Origin: Flavobacterium sp. H122
GTDB taxonomy: Bacteria; Bacteroidota; Bacteroidia; Flavobacteriales; Flavobacteriaceae
NCBI RefSeq assembly: GCF_004959765.1
Contig: NZ_SJZD01000006.1
Span: forward strand, 25,373-89,372
DNA: 64,000 nt
Direction: 5' to 3'
Both the position numbers and the translations under genes were made by a program. The first letter of the stretch is position 1; each line of letters starts with the position of its first letter. Positions 18,138-28,389 of this stretch are shown in pieces. A model generated the notes under the pieces. It was given only the letters and a program-made list of their open reading frames with translations. It was not told the origin of the DNA and did no database searches.

Positions 18138-19283
18138 TCACAACAAATTTCTCCGTTGTGCTTTCCACCATCTTTCAGGTACACTTCCCGCACAAGCCTC
18201 CAAATAATCTTGGTTAGTACAAGGCAGTAACGCGGCTTTTTTTAGTTTATTGTGTGAATTCGATAAAAATGGTATTTCTATCCACCATCTTTCAGTTTTA
18301 TCACTCTTGTAGAAAATTAATTCGTCTTCAAGAGTCACTATATATTTAATATAATTTTCTTTTGTGCCAAAAGGATATTCATTTGACCTGTAATGAAAAC
18401 CTTCAATAAAATACCACATTACCTGAGCTATCAGGCTTGCCTCAGCATCAGAATAATTATGATTAAAAATTCCGAATGAAGTCACTTTATCGCTTATTCC
18501 CGCATAACGGGCAAAACTGCATATTTCCTTACCGGAAAAACCATTAGGTACGAAATCAGAAAAATTACCTGAACTGGAAGCACATACTGAAAGCATATCA
18601 ATCGAAACCAGATCGGCATCACGAAAAACAGGCTCGGATACAGTTTGATTGCTGGTGACTTCCCCCAAACGGTAAGCATCAAAATATAATTTTTCAATTA
18701 AATCAATCTCTTCCTGCGGATTGTAATACGTTTGATACCCTATATTACTGAAATTAAAAAGATTATTAGGCTCATCAACAATAATTTTTGTCAGATAAGA
18801 TTCCGCCAAAGTTCCATTTTCACGTGCAAAATCAAATCTGCTGTCTACTGAAACCAAATTCACCATCTGCTCCAATTGATCATAAGCACGATACATGGCA
18901 TATGTTAAGTCCTGCGAACCTCCGATTACAATTGGAATGATATTGTTCTTGATTAAATGCGCCACCGCATTCTTTAAAACATAATAAGTATCTTCAATAT
19001 TTTCTCCGGCAACAATATCACCTAAATCTATTATCTGCGCATTCCAGTTACCCGGAAAAAGAGAATAAAACTCTTTTCTAACCGACGTTAAATCGTTACT
19101 GTCATTAGATTTCCCTGCACCCCGATTTTCCAAAACACCTATAACGGCTATTTTAGCACCTTCCAATTTAGGAAATTCATGCTCAGTATTAAATACCGTT
19201 CTTTTCCCCAAAGTCTGTGCAGAAAAACTTTGGATATCGATTAGCAAATCAGTATCAATAGGTCTAAAAAAATCAAAAACCAT
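18138..19283 (-). CDS. Arginase/ureohydrolase-fold protein with degraded metal site
   Basis: 381 residues, often annotated formimidoylglutamase. The three ureohydrolase motifs are recognisable but altered: GGDHS is GGSQD, DAHxD is DSRFD, and SxDxD is SIDML. Of six canonical manganese ligands, three aspartates remain while two histidines and one aspartate are replaced, so catalysis by the usual binuclear centre is unlikely. The C-terminus is a basic PERWWKAQRRNLL segment. The gene sits two nt after topA and just before gldKLMN, an order conserved in Flavobacteria as I recall it. That suggests a role tied to gliding/T9SS, but that is inference. Confidence 0.8.
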   Translation of the reverse strand: MVFDFFRPIDTDLLIDIQSFSAQTLGKRTVFNTEHEFPKLEGAKIAVIGVLENRGAGKSNDSNDLTSVRKEFYSLFPGNWNAQIIDLGDIVAGENIEDTYYVLKNAVAHLIKNNIIPIVIGGSQDLTYAMYRAYDQLEQMVNLVSVDSRFDFARENGTLAESYLTKIIVDEPNNLFNFSNIGYQTYYNPQEEIDLIEKLYFDAYRLGEVTSNQTVSEPVFRDADLVSIDMLSVCASSSGNFSDFVPNGFSGKEICSFARYAGISDKVTSFGIFNHNYSDAEASLIAQVMWYFIEGFHYRSNEYPFGTKENYIKYIVTLEDELIFYKSDKTERWWIEIPFLSNSHNKLKKAALLPCTNQDYLEACAGSVPERWWKAQRRNLL

Positions 19284-19285
19284 TA

Positions 19286-21787
19286 TTATTTCTTTTTAGT
19301 TGCCGTTTTTTTAGCCGTAGTTTTCTTTGCAGCTGTTTTTTTAGCAGGTGCTTTTGCTTCAATAAGTTCTTTTACCTGTTCCAAAGTCAGTTTTGAGGCA
19401 TCAACATCTTTTCCTAATTCTATTTTAATCTTACCTTTAAGAATAACCGAACGTCCCCAACGTGCTTTTTCCACTTTGATTCCCTCTTCTTCCCAATGGT
19501 GAACCAGTTTTTCGCTTTCCTTTTGCATTTTATCCTCAATCAAGGCAACGATATCAGATTGCGACAAATTATCGAAGTTGTATTTTTTACTTACATTGAT
19601 AAAAATTCCGTTCCATTTGATAAACGGACCAAATCGCCCTACTCCTTTTTGCACATCCATTCCCTGATATTGCCCAATTGGTGCATCAGCCTGATTTTTA
19701 GCTTCTATTAATTCCTGCGCTCTTTCAAAAGTCACATCCAAAGGATCTTCTCCTTTTGGCAATGAAATAAAAGTTTTGCCAAAACGTACATAAGGACCAA
19801 AACGCCCGTTATTTACTTCAACCTCTTCACCCTGATAATTCCCTAAAACTTTAGGCAGCAGGAAAAGATTCAAAGCTTCTTCCAAAGTAACAGTACCTAT
19901 ATTCTGTTCTGCCAATAAACTTGCGAATTGCTTGTTTTCATCATCCGCTTCACCAATTTGAACCATTGGCCCGAATTTCCCTAAACGAACAGAAACTTGC
20001 TTACCTGATTTTGGATCAACTCCTAAAATTCTTTCGCCGCTTTCTCTTTCAGCATTCTTTTCAACATCCTGGACATTTGGATGGAAATGATTGTAAAAAT
20101 CACTCATCATTTTTTCCCATTCTTTATGTCCTGTGGCAATTTCATCAAAATCCTGCTCAACTTTTGCAGTAAAATTATAATCCAGAATAGTTTCGAAATT
20201 TTTAACCAGGAAATCATTCACAATGGTTCCGATATCTGTTGGTACTAATTTCCCTTTATCCGAACCTACATTCTCAGACAATACTTCAGCCTTAACCTCA
20301 TTGTTTTTCAAAATCAACTGGTTGTATTTTCTTTCTGCTCCTTCAAAATTTCCTTTCTCAACATAATTTCTATTGATTATAGTAGAAATAGTAGGTGCAT
20401 AAGTAGATGGACGGCCAATACCCAATTCTTCCAATTTCTTAACTAAAGCAGCTTCAGTATAACGGGCTGCAGGTCTTGAAAAACGCTCTGTAGCGGTAAT
20501 ATAATTATTTTTTAAAGTCTCATTTATTTTTAAAGCCGGCAACATTCCTTCTTCCTGCTCATCATCATCGTCATTTCCTTCAAGATACACTTTTAGGAAA
20601 CCTTCAAATTTGATAACTTCCCCTGTTGCTCCAAAAATTTCTTTATGATTATTTGCTTCGATTTTTACATTCGTACGCTCTAATTGCGCATCACTCATTT
20701 GCGAAGCAATGGTACGTTTCCAAATCAAATCATACAAACGCGCCTGATCTCTATCCAAATCAACAGTATGACGGGTCATATCAGTAGGACGGATCGCTTC
20801 GTGTGCTTCCTGAGCTCCTTTTGATTTAGTTGCGTAATTACGCGGATTACTAAATGCCGCTCCGTAGTAATTGGAAATTTCGGCCTGCGCCGCCCCCATT
20901 GCTTCCTGAGAAAGGTTCACACTGTCCGTTCTCATGTAGGTAATTAATCCGGCCTCGTACAAACGTTGTGCCACCTGCATGGTAATACCCACAGGCATAT
21001 ACAATTTACGGGCAGCTTCCTGCTGCAGTGTTGATGTTGTAAAAGGTGCCGCAGGTGATTTTTTTGTCGGTTTTGTTTCTAAATCCGAAACCTTATATAA
21101 AGAACCAATATTTTGCTGTAAGAATTTTTCCGCTTCTTCTTTAGTTCCGAAATTCTTAGAAAGTTTTGCTTTGAAAGTTTTCCCTGCTTCGTTAGCAAAT
21201 TCTGCCGAAACACTGTAAGAAGCTTCTGACTTAAAGTTCTGGATTTCTCTTTCACGTTCCACAATCAAACGTACTGAAACCGATTGTACACGTCCGGCCG
21301 AAAGACCGCTTTTAACTTTTTTCCAAAGTACCGGAGATAATTCATAACCTACCAAACGATCCAACACACGACGTGCCTGTTGTGCATTAACTAAATCATA
21401 GTTAATACCTCTTGGGTTTTCAATCGCTTTTTGAATTGCTGTTTTTGTAATTTCGTGAAAAACGATACGTTTCGTTTTGTTTTTATCCAATTTCAATTCT
21501 TCCGCCAAGTGCCATGCAATAGCCTCTCCCTCGCGGTCTTCATCGGATGCCAACCAAACAGTTTCTGCTGTTTTAGATAAATCTTTAAGTTTTTTTACCA
21601 AAGCCTTTTTATCTGAAGAGACTTCATATTTTGGTTTGAACTTATTAGTAACATCTACCCCAATTTCTTTTGAAGGTAAATCAGCAATATGTCCATAACT
21701 TGATTCTACCTGAAACTCTTTTCCTAAAAATTTTTCGATGGTTTTTGCCTTGGCAGGCGACTCTACGATTACTAAGTTTTTTGCCAT
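19286..21787 (-). CDS. topA: DNA topoisomerase I
   Basis: 833-residue type IA topoisomerase that relaxes negative supercoils. The N-terminal Toprim domain begins VIVESPAKAKTIEKFLG and has the DEDREGEAIAWH metal motif. The central domain contains AGLITYMRTDS, whose tyrosine makes the covalent DNA link. The C-terminal part has repeated GxFGPFI/VRxG modules instead of zinc fingers, then a histone-like lysine/alanine/threonine tail (last 25 residues). It is divergent from the subtilase gene (134-bp spacer) and followed two nt later by the arginase-fold gene. Confidence 0.97.
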   Translation of the reverse strand: MAKNLVIVESPAKAKTIEKFLGKEFQVESSYGHIADLPSKEIGVDVTNKFKPKYEVSSDKKALVKKLKDLSKTAETVWLASDEDREGEAIAWHLAEELKLDKNKTKRIVFHEITKTAIQKAIENPRGINYDLVNAQQARRVLDRLVGYELSPVLWKKVKSGLSAGRVQSVSVRLIVEREREIQNFKSEASYSVSAEFANEAGKTFKAKLSKNFGTKEEAEKFLQQNIGSLYKVSDLETKPTKKSPAAPFTTSTLQQEAARKLYMPVGITMQVAQRLYEAGLITYMRTDSVNLSQEAMGAAQAEISNYYGAAFSNPRNYATKSKGAQEAHEAIRPTDMTRHTVDLDRDQARLYDLIWKRTIASQMSDAQLERTNVKIEANNHKEIFGATGEVIKFEGFLKVYLEGNDDDDEQEEGMLPALKINETLKNNYITATERFSRPAARYTEAALVKKLEELGIGRPSTYAPTISTIINRNYVEKGNFEGAERKYNQLILKNNEVKAEVLSENVGSDKGKLVPTDIGTIVNDFLVKNFETILDYNFTAKVEQDFDEIATGHKEWEKMMSDFYNHFHPNVQDVEKNAERESGERILGVDPKSGKQVSVRLGKFGPMVQIGEADDENKQFASLLAEQNIGTVTLEEALNLFLLPKVLGNYQGEEVEVNNGRFGPYVRFGKTFISLPKGEDPLDVTFERAQELIEAKNQADAPIGQYQGMDVQKGVGRFGPFIKWNGIFINVSKKYNFDNLSQSDIVALIEDKMQKESEKLVHHWEEEGIKVEKARWGRSVILKGKIKIELGKDVDASKLTLEQVKELIEAKAPAKKTAAKKTTAKKTATKKK

Positions 21788-21808
21788 TTGTATCGTTTAA
21801 TTATTGGG

Positions 21809-21816
21809 CAAAAGTA
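21809..21816 (-). promoter_or_regulatory. Candidate -7 box for topA
   Basis: TACTTTTG on the minus strand, 21 nt upstream of ATG 21787, matches TANNTTTG. No -33 element is evident. Confidence 0.35.
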
Positions 21817-21888
21817 GAAGTTTTTTTTTAATTCCTATTTTTACTTACAAAAACTTCTGATACCAATCATTTTAAGGAATTAAGATTT

Positions 21889-21896
21889 TATATTTG
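21889..21896 (+). promoter_or_regulatory. Candidate -7 box for the subtilase gene
   Basis: TATATTTG matches TANNTTTG 25 nt upstream of the TTG start at 21922, on the opposite strand from the topA box. Confidence 0.35.
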
Positions 21897-21921
21897 CACC
21901 GAATTAAAAAAACCGAACAAA

Positions 21922-24900
21922 TTGAAAAAAATTACCCTTTTATTACTTCTTTTCAACTGTTACATTTTCTCACAATCAAACAAAGACAGAAAAGAGTTAA
22001 TTAAACAAACAAACACCAATTATTTATCAGTTTTTTCAGCAAAAAAGAAAGCTGAAGATATTCTTCAAAAGGACAACATCAAAAAATTTGCAGCTAAAAA
22101 CAATCTGCCTCTTGTAATCTCAAACGACTCTATTTTTTCAGAGTTAGTTGAAATAGACAAAAACAATGTCCCGCTTTATTATTCCACTTTCAACCATGGC
22201 GCTGGAATAACAACCAGAGCGAACGAACTTTATACCGGAGGAAGTTTAGGACTTAACATTGAAGGACAGAATATGATTGTAGGCGTTTGGGATGCTGGTT
22301 CAGCATACCCTCAACACGAATTATTCGAAGGCAGACTGACAGTTAAAGACAATAGTTCAAAAACACATTATCATTCTGCTCATGTTGCAGGAACACTTAT
22401 TGGTTCTGACAAATTTCAATCAGGACATGCAAGAGGTATGGCATTTAAAGCCAACGCCAATTCTTACGACTGGAATTCAGATGTTTATGAGATTGCACAA
22501 GCAGCTTCAGAAGGATTATTAATTTCAAACCATTCTTATGGATTGAATCCTTCCCTCCTTCCATTAAGCTATTTTGGAAAATATATTGAAAAATCAATGT
22601 ATATTGACGATATCCTATATAACGCTCCATATTTTCAATATGTTTGCTCTGCCGGCAACACAAGAAATAATGGAATAAATACTGCAAAAAATGGTTTTGA
22701 CTTACTAACAGATCATGCTGTAAGTAAAAATGCGATTGTTGTTGCGGCTACAGAAGAAGTTTTAAACTATACTGGTTCAAACTCCGTTTTAATGTCAGAC
22801 TTCAGCAGTTGGGGACCTACAGATGACGGAAGAATAAAACCGGATATTTCAGCAAAAGGAGTAAATACATTTTCCGCAATGAATACTCAGGCAAGCTACA
22901 ATTATTTATCTGGAACTTCAATGGCATCACCAAGTGTAGCAGGAACATTAACTCTGCTTCAGCAATATCATAATCAAGTCAATGGTAAATTTATGAAAGC
23001 CTCAACCTTAAGAGGTTTAACTATTCATACTGCTGACGAAGCAGGTCCTGCACCCGGACCTGATTATATGTTTGGATGGGGATTACTAAATGCAAAAAAA
23101 GCTGCATTATTAATTAAAAACAATAAAATCAGTTCAGAAATACAGGAGTTAAAATTATCACAAGGCCAAACTTTTACAAAACAGATAAAAGCAATTGAAA
23201 ATGAGCCTTTAAAAGTAACTGTTTGCTGGACGGACCCTAAAGGACTGGTTTCCAGCACAACTATTGATGATTCGACTCCAAGTCTGGTCAATGATTTGGA
23301 TATTAAATTAGTAAAAAACAATTCCACAACTTTTGAACCGTGGCTTTTAGATCCAAAAAACCCTAATTCACCAGCTAAAAAAGGCGACAACATAGTTGAC
23401 AATGTTGAAAAGATTGAAATTTTAAATCCTACCGGAAGCTATAGTCTGGTTATCACACACAAAGGAACATTAGTTAATAATTCACAAGATTTTTCATTAA
23501 TAATAAGTGGGGTCAGACAAAGTGATTTCTGGATTACCGCACCGGATTCTAAAATGAATATTTGTGAAAACTCCATCAATTCTATCGAAAAAAATTTCAG
23601 CCTAAAAACTTTTAAAGATAAAGCAGGTCTTTATTTATTATCTGTTTTAGATGCTCCTAAAGCACTTGACTGCGAATTAAAAACTAAAATCAGACTTAGT
23701 CCGGGCAATTTTAAACTCAAAATCAACGGATTAAACAAATTAACTGCAGGCGAACACTTTATAATAATAAGAGCAAAAAGCAAAGATGAATATTATGATT
23801 TTTATTACAACATTACTGTAACATCAAACAATCTATCTAAACCCATCCTTACATCACCAATAAACAACCAGAACGACACGCCGATTAATCAAGTATTCAA
23901 TTGGGAAAAAGTAGGTGGCGCCAATAGTTATATTTTTGAACTTTCAACTGATAATACTTTTAAAACAAATGTTACCAGATCTACGACAGACACAAACAGT
24001 ACAACCATAACCGGCCTGAGTCCAAATACTCAATATTTCTGGAAAGTAACAGCCAAGAATAATTGTACTGAATCGGTAAATAACACTACTTTCACCTTTA
24101 AGACTATTTGCCCCGTTCCTACAAATGTAACGGTAGGAGAAATTACGAGAAATTCTGCACACATTAACTGGGGGAATAACACAGTAAATTCATGGGAGTA
24201 TTTTCTAGTTGCAAAAGGAGCAACACCAATTACAGGAACAATTACAAACTCAAACAGTCTTACATTGACCAACTTGGTTTCCAATACATGTTATGATTTT
24301 TATTTAAAAACAAATTGCGGTACAACAAAATCACAAATGGCCGGCCCTTTTTCTTTTTGTACTCTTGCAGATTATTGCAATGGTGATCACTTTTACGATA
24401 CCGGAGGTATAAATGGGTATTATAAAGACGGCGAGAGATATACCAAAACCATAACCCCGGAAAGAAGTGGTGATAGAATAAAAGCTATTTTTCATCAACT
24501 TCAATTAGAAAACTGTTGTGACTATTTAACAATTTATAATGGTCCAGACACAAATTCATCTATATTATTTAGAAGTAACGGTACCTTACCAACAAACATC
24601 AAATCAACTCACCCTAGCGGTGCTCTGACCTTTCTTTTTACTTCAGACGGAAGTGGTACCGGATCTGGATGGGATGCCAGTATAATTTGTGAACCTATAC
24701 CCGCGTGTCCTAACCCTCCAAGCAATATTACTTCACTGGAATTAAGAAGCACTGACACTACAATAAACTGGACTGAAAACAACTCATCCACGAGCTGGGA
24801 GTATTACTTAGTTCCTCAAAACACACCAATCACCAGTTTACCTGCGGCTACAGTAACAAATTCCAACACGTTACGTTTAGAAAACTTAACTCAGAATACT

Positions 24901-26811
24901 TGTTATAGCTTTTATGTAAAATCAGTTTGCAACGGAGGTTATTCAGAATTGGTTGGGCCTTATAATTTTTGCACCCCTGTTAATTACTGTGAAAGCGGTA
25001 AATTCTACGATACTGGCGGACCAAATGGAAACTATCAAAATGCAGAATATTATACTAAAACAATTTATCCTAATACTTCAGGAGATAGAATCAAAGTTAT
25101 TTTTGAATCTTTCAATCTTGAAACGTGTTGTGACAGATTAACTATTTACAATGGACCTAACACTTCAAATCCTATATTATATAACGGAAGTTCAATATCA
25201 CCTGGCACTCTTGCCTCAACGCATACATCCGGAGCTTTAACATTTACTTTTACATCAGATGGAAGTGTAGTTGGAACTGGGTGGAATGCAACAGTTATTT
25301 GTGAACCAATGCCTCCTTGTCCGAATAGCCCTTCTAATTTAACAAGTTCAAATATCACAATAAATTCGGCAACTATTAATTGGAATGAAAATGGAGATTC
25401 CACATCTTGGGAGTACTTTCTTGTTCCAAGTGGCACCTCTCCTACTGGGCAAGGCACTGTAACAACACAAAAACCTTTAACCTTAACTGACTTAACTTCA
25501 AATACAAATTATGACTTTTACATTAAATCTATATGTTCTAATGGGAACTCTGCTTTTTCAAATGTATTAAGCTTTAAAACCTTGGCTGATTATTGCGGAG
25601 GAGATCATTTCTATGATACTGGTGGAGCAAATGGCAACTATAAAGGCTATGAAAATTACACAACCACTATACATCCTAATGCAGCCGGCGAAAGAATAAG
25701 AGCTACCTTTAACACATTTCAATTAGATGGTTGTTGTGACATATTAACAATTTTTGACGGTACTGACACAAATGCTCCTATTATTTTTAATGGTTCAGCC
25801 GCTATAGCGCCATGGACAGCTACAGCAACGAATCCTCAGGGAGCACTTACATTCCGCTTTATTTCTAATTATGCTACAGAAAATTCAGGGTGGGATGCAA
25901 CTATCATTTGTGAGCCATTTCCTCCCTGCACTTTTGCACCTATTGTTTCAACATCTACTCCAACTAGTAACTCAATTACGATTAATTGGATCAACAACTC
26001 AAATACGAGTCAATGGGAATATTTCTTGATGGAAAGAGGAGTACCAATTGGAACAACCGGTACTTTAACTTCAAACAATACTGTCTTGCTTGACAATTTA
26101 GCTCAAAATACTTGTTATGACTTTCATATACGTGCTAAATGTAATGACAATATCAACAGCCCTTTTACTGTAATTAATTTCTGCACTGCTATAGATTATT
26201 GTATAGAAGGCCGTTTCTATGATTCGGGAGGACCTAACGGTAACTACAAAAACATTGAACACAGTGTTAAAACTATCTATCCAAATAATGGAAGCCAAAA
26301 AGTTGCAGTTGTATTTAATTCTTTTAGCACTGAAGCTTGTTGTGATTATTTAAGAATTTACAATGGCCCTACGACGTCTCATCCGCTATTATATAATGCT
26401 TACGGAGCAAATTATCCTTCAGCCAAACTGATATCAACTGACATTACAGGTGCTTTAACTTTTGAATTTCATTCGGATGGCAGTGTGATTAGCTCAGGAT
26501 GGGACGCAACAATTACTTGTGAAACAGTAACCCCTGCCAATGATAATGTTACTAATAAATCTGTAAGCAATACAATGATAGAAGATATTTCTGTATTTCC
26601 TAACCCTTTTACAGATAAAGTCAATATCAATTCTAAAAATGCCATTAGTAATTATGTACTCTATGACATAAATTTTAGAGAAATAGATTTTAACAAAATC
26701 AACAGCAGTTCATTTGAATTGAATTTGAGCAAACTACCTCAAGGTCTGTATTTAATCAAATTAACAACCAAAGAAGGAAGTTCTTCAATTAAAAAAATCA
26801 TAAAAAAATAA
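21922..26811 (+). CDS. Secreted S8 subtilisin-like protease with FN3-CUB modules and T9SS sorting domain
   Basis: 1629 residues. Signal peptide (1-17), short prodomain, then an S8 peptidase with triad D124 (VWDAG), H154 (SAHVAGT) and S333 (SGTSMASP), and oxyanion N246. A proprotein-convertase-like beta domain follows (about 400-520), an FN3 domain (about 639-729), then four FN3-CUB modules. CUB domains start at residues 817, 1021, 1223 and 1425, each with YDTGGxxG/YDSGG, a CCD pair and a GW(D/N)A(T/S) end. The last 75 residues are a type A type IX sorting domain (VFPNPF...LPQGLYLIKL...IKK). It is predicted to cross the outer membrane by T9SS and be displayed or released as an extracellular protease. 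The only plausible start is TTG 21922, as the next ATG lies beyond residue 100. Divergent from topA and close to gldKLMN. Confidence 0.92.
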   Translation: MKKITLLLLLFNCYIFSQSNKDRKELIKQTNTNYLSVFSAKKKAEDILQKDNIKKFAAKNNLPLVISNDSIFSELVEIDKNNVPLYYSTFNHGAGITTRANELYTGGSLGLNIEGQNMIVGVWDAGSAYPQHELFEGRLTVKDNSSKTHYHSAHVAGTLIGSDKFQSGHARGMAFKANANSYDWNSDVYEIAQAASEGLLISNHSYGLNPSLLPLSYFGKYIEKSMYIDDILYNAPYFQYVCSAGNTRNNGINTAKNGFDLLTDHAVSKNAIVVAATEEVLNYTGSNSVLMSDFSSWGPTDDGRIKPDISAKGVNTFSAMNTQASYNYLSGTSMASPSVAGTLTLLQQYHNQVNGKFMKASTLRGLTIHTADEAGPAPGPDYMFGWGLLNAKKAALLIKNNKISSEIQELKLSQGQTFTKQIKAIENEPLKVTVCWTDPKGLVSSTTIDDSTPSLVNDLDIKLVKNNSTTFEPWLLDPKNPNSPAKKGDNIVDNVEKIEILNPTGSYSLVITHKGTLVNNSQDFSLIISGVRQSDFWITAPDSKMNICENSINSIEKNFSLKTFKDKAGLYLLSVLDAPKALDCELKTKIRLSPGNFKLKINGLNKLTAGEHFIIIRAKSKDEYYDFYYNITVTSNNLSKPILTSPINNQNDTPINQVFNWEKVGGANSYIFELSTDNTFKTNVTRSTTDTNSTTITGLSPNTQYFWKVTAKNNCTESVNNTTFTFKTICPVPTNVTVGEITRNSAHINWGNNTVNSWEYFLVAKGATPITGTITNSNSLTLTNLVSNTCYDFYLKTNCGTTKSQMAGPFSFCTLADYCNGDHFYDTGGINGYYKDGERYTKTITPERSGDRIKAIFHQLQLENCCDYLTIYNGPDTNSSILFRSNGTLPTNIKSTHPSGALTFLFTSDGSGTGSGWDASIICEPIPACPNPPSNITSLELRSTDTTINWTENNSSTSWEYYLVPQNTPITSLPAATVTNSNTLRLENLTQNTCYSFYVKSVCNGGYSELVGPYNFCTPVNYCESGKFYDTGGPNGNYQNAEYYTKTIYPNTSGDRIKVIFESFNLETCCDRLTIYNGPNTSNPILYNGSSISPGTLASTHTSGALTFTFTSDGSVVGTGWNATVICEPMPPCPNSPSNLTSSNITINSATINWNENGDSTSWEYFLVPSGTSPTGQGTVTTQKPLTLTDLTSNTNYDFYIKSICSNGNSAFSNVLSFKTLADYCGGDHFYDTGGANGNYKGYENYTTTIHPNAAGERIRATFNTFQLDGCCDILTIFDGTDTNAPIIFNGSAAIAPWTATATNPQGALTFRFISNYATENSGWDATIICEPFPPCTFAPIVSTSTPTSNSITINWINNSNTSQWEYFLMERGVPIGTTGTLTSNNTVLLDNLAQNTCYDFHIRAKCNDNINSPFTVINFCTAIDYCIEGRFYDSGGPNGNYKNIEHSVKTIYPNNGSQKVAVVFNSFSTEACCDYLRIYNGPTTSHPLLYNAYGANYPSAKLISTDITGALTFEFHSDGSVISSGWDATITCETVTPANDNVTNKSVSNTMIEDISVFPNPFTDKVNINSKNAISNYVLYDINFREIDFNKINSSSFELNLSKLPQGLYLIKLTTKEGSSSIKKIIKK
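24370..26526 (+). repeat. Four in-frame CUB repeats with 606-612 bp period
   Basis: CUB-encoding segments begin at 24370, 24982, 25588 and 26194, spacings of 612, 606 and 606 bp, each separated by an FN3-encoding segment. The protein copies are clearly homologous (YDTGG, CCD, IYNGP, GALTF, SDGS) but divergent, so the duplication is old or under diversifying pressure. Confidence 0.85.
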
Positions 26812-26816
26812 TCCAC

Positions 26817-26842
26817 AAGGGCAGCATTTAAACGCTGCCCTT
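26817..26842 (+). terminator. Terminator of the subtilase gene
   Basis: 9-bp stem AAGGGCAGC / GCTGCCCTT with an 8-nt loop followed by TGTTTTT, 5 nt after the stop codon. Confidence 0.85.
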
Positions 26843-26873
26843 TGTTTTTATAATGTTAAACATCACTGACATC

Positions 26874-26905
26874 TTGTCAGAAAACAAAATTTAGTATTAT
26901 CTTTG
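26874..26905 (+). promoter_or_regulatory. Promoter of miaB
   Basis: TTG at 26874-26876 and TATCTTTG at 26898-26905 are separated by 21 nt, fitting the Bacteroidota TTG / TANNTTTG housekeeping promoter. The box ends 27 nt before ATG 26933. Confidence 0.6.
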
Positions 26906-26932
26906 CTGGCTCAAAACAGGAAAAGGCACTTT

Positions 26933-28381
26933 ATGGAAAAGGTAATCGACGAAAACAAACAAGGAAGCAGTTTGGTTTTAGACCAAAAGAACGCAAATAC
27001 TAAAAAGATGTTTATTGAAAGCTACGGATGTCAGATGAATTTTTCTGATAGTGAAATTGTGGCTTCGATTCTTGCTGACCAAGGTTATAACACCACTCAA
27101 AACCTAGAGGAAGCCGATTTAGTTTTAGTAAACACATGTTCTATCAGAGATAAAGCTGAACAAACAGTCCGTAAACGTTTAGAGCAATACAATGCTGTCA
27201 AAAAAATCAACCCAAACATGAAAGTGGGTGTTTTAGGCTGTATGGCTGAGCGTTTAAAGGAAAAATTCCTTGAGGAAGAAAAAATCGTCGATTTAGTTGT
27301 TGGTCCTGATGCCTATAAAGATATTCCCAACTTACTCAGCGAAGTTGAAGAAGGCCGTGACGCTATAAATGTTATTCTTTCCAAGGAAGAAACCTATGGC
27401 GACATCCAACCTGTTCGTTTAAACAGTAACGGAGTCAATGCTTTTGTATCGATTACCCGTGGTTGTGATAATATGTGTACGTTTTGTGTAGTGCCTTTTA
27501 CACGTGGTCGTGAGCGCAGCCGTGAACCACAAAGTATCATAGAAGAAATTCAGGACTTATGGAATAAAGACTTTAAAGAAGTAACTTTATTAGGCCAAAA
27601 CGTTGACAGTTATTTATGGTATGGCGGTGGTTTGAAGAAAGATTTTGTTAAAGCCAGCGAGATGCAAAAAGCTACTGCGGTTGACTTTACACAATTATTA
27701 GATATGTGTGCCGCAAAATTCCCTAAAATGCGTTTCCGTTTTTCAACTTCAAATCCGCAGGATATGCATGTGGAAGTTATTGAAGTTATGGCAAAACATC
27801 ACAATATCTGTAAATACATTCACCTACCTGTTCAATCAGGAAGCACCCGTATTTTACAGGAAATGAACCGTCAGCACACTCGTGAAGAGTATATGACTCT
27901 TGTGGATAAAATTTACGAAATCATTCCAGACATTTCTTTATCACAGGATATGATTTCAGGTTTCCCAACTGAAACCGAAGAAGATCACCAAGATACTTTA
28001 AGCTTAATGGAACATTGTAAATATGACTTTGGATTTATGTTTGCCTATTCAGAAAGACCAGGAACTCTTGCTGCCCGTAAAATGGAGGATGATGTTCCTG
28101 AAGAAGTTAAAAAACGCCGTTTAAACGAAATCATTGACTTACAGCAAAAATTAGCCTTGGAGCGCACACAACGTTTTGTAGGGCAAATTGTAGAAGTTTT
28201 AGTCGAAAAAGATTCAAAACGATCAGACCAGCACTGGAGCGGAAGAAATTCACAAAACACAGTAGTAGTTTTTCCTAAAGAGAATTACAAACCTGGTGAT
28301 TTCGTTCTAGTAAAAGTAACTGACTGTACTGCTGCAACTTTAATAGGTGAAGCAGTAGGCTATTCAGAAATTATGCAATAA
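26933..28381 (+). CDS. miaB: tRNA-2-methylthio-N6-dimethylallyladenosine synthase MiaB
   Basis: 482-residue radical-SAM methylthiotransferase that modifies A37 of tRNAs reading UNN codons. N-terminal UPF0004 domain with the first cluster cysteine in YGCQMNFSDSE; central radical-SAM motif GCDNMCTFC followed by VVPFTRGRERSR; C-terminal TRAM domain (about 410-480). ATG 26933 (MEKVIDENK) is preferred to an in-frame TTG ten codons upstream, because the promoter -7 box overlaps that TTG. It is the first gene of a run leading to groEL. Confidence 0.95.
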   Translation: MEKVIDENKQGSSLVLDQKNANTKKMFIESYGCQMNFSDSEIVASILADQGYNTTQNLEEADLVLVNTCSIRDKAEQTVRKRLEQYNAVKKINPNMKVGVLGCMAERLKEKFLEEEKIVDLVVGPDAYKDIPNLLSEVEEGRDAINVILSKEETYGDIQPVRLNSNGVNAFVSITRGCDNMCTFCVVPFTRGRERSREPQSIIEEIQDLWNKDFKEVTLLGQNVDSYLWYGGGLKKDFVKASEMQKATAVDFTQLLDMCAAKFPKMRFRFSTSNPQDMHVEVIEVMAKHHNICKYIHLPVQSGSTRILQEMNRQHTREEYMTLVDKIYEIIPDISLSQDMISGFPTETEEDHQDTLSLMEHCKYDFGFMFAYSERPGTLAARKMEDDVPEEVKKRRLNEIIDLQQKLALERTQRFVGQIVEVLVEKDSKRSDQHWSGRNSQNTVVVFPKENYKPGDFVLVKVTDCTAATLIGEAVGYSEIMQ

Positions 28382-28389
28382 CATAAAAG

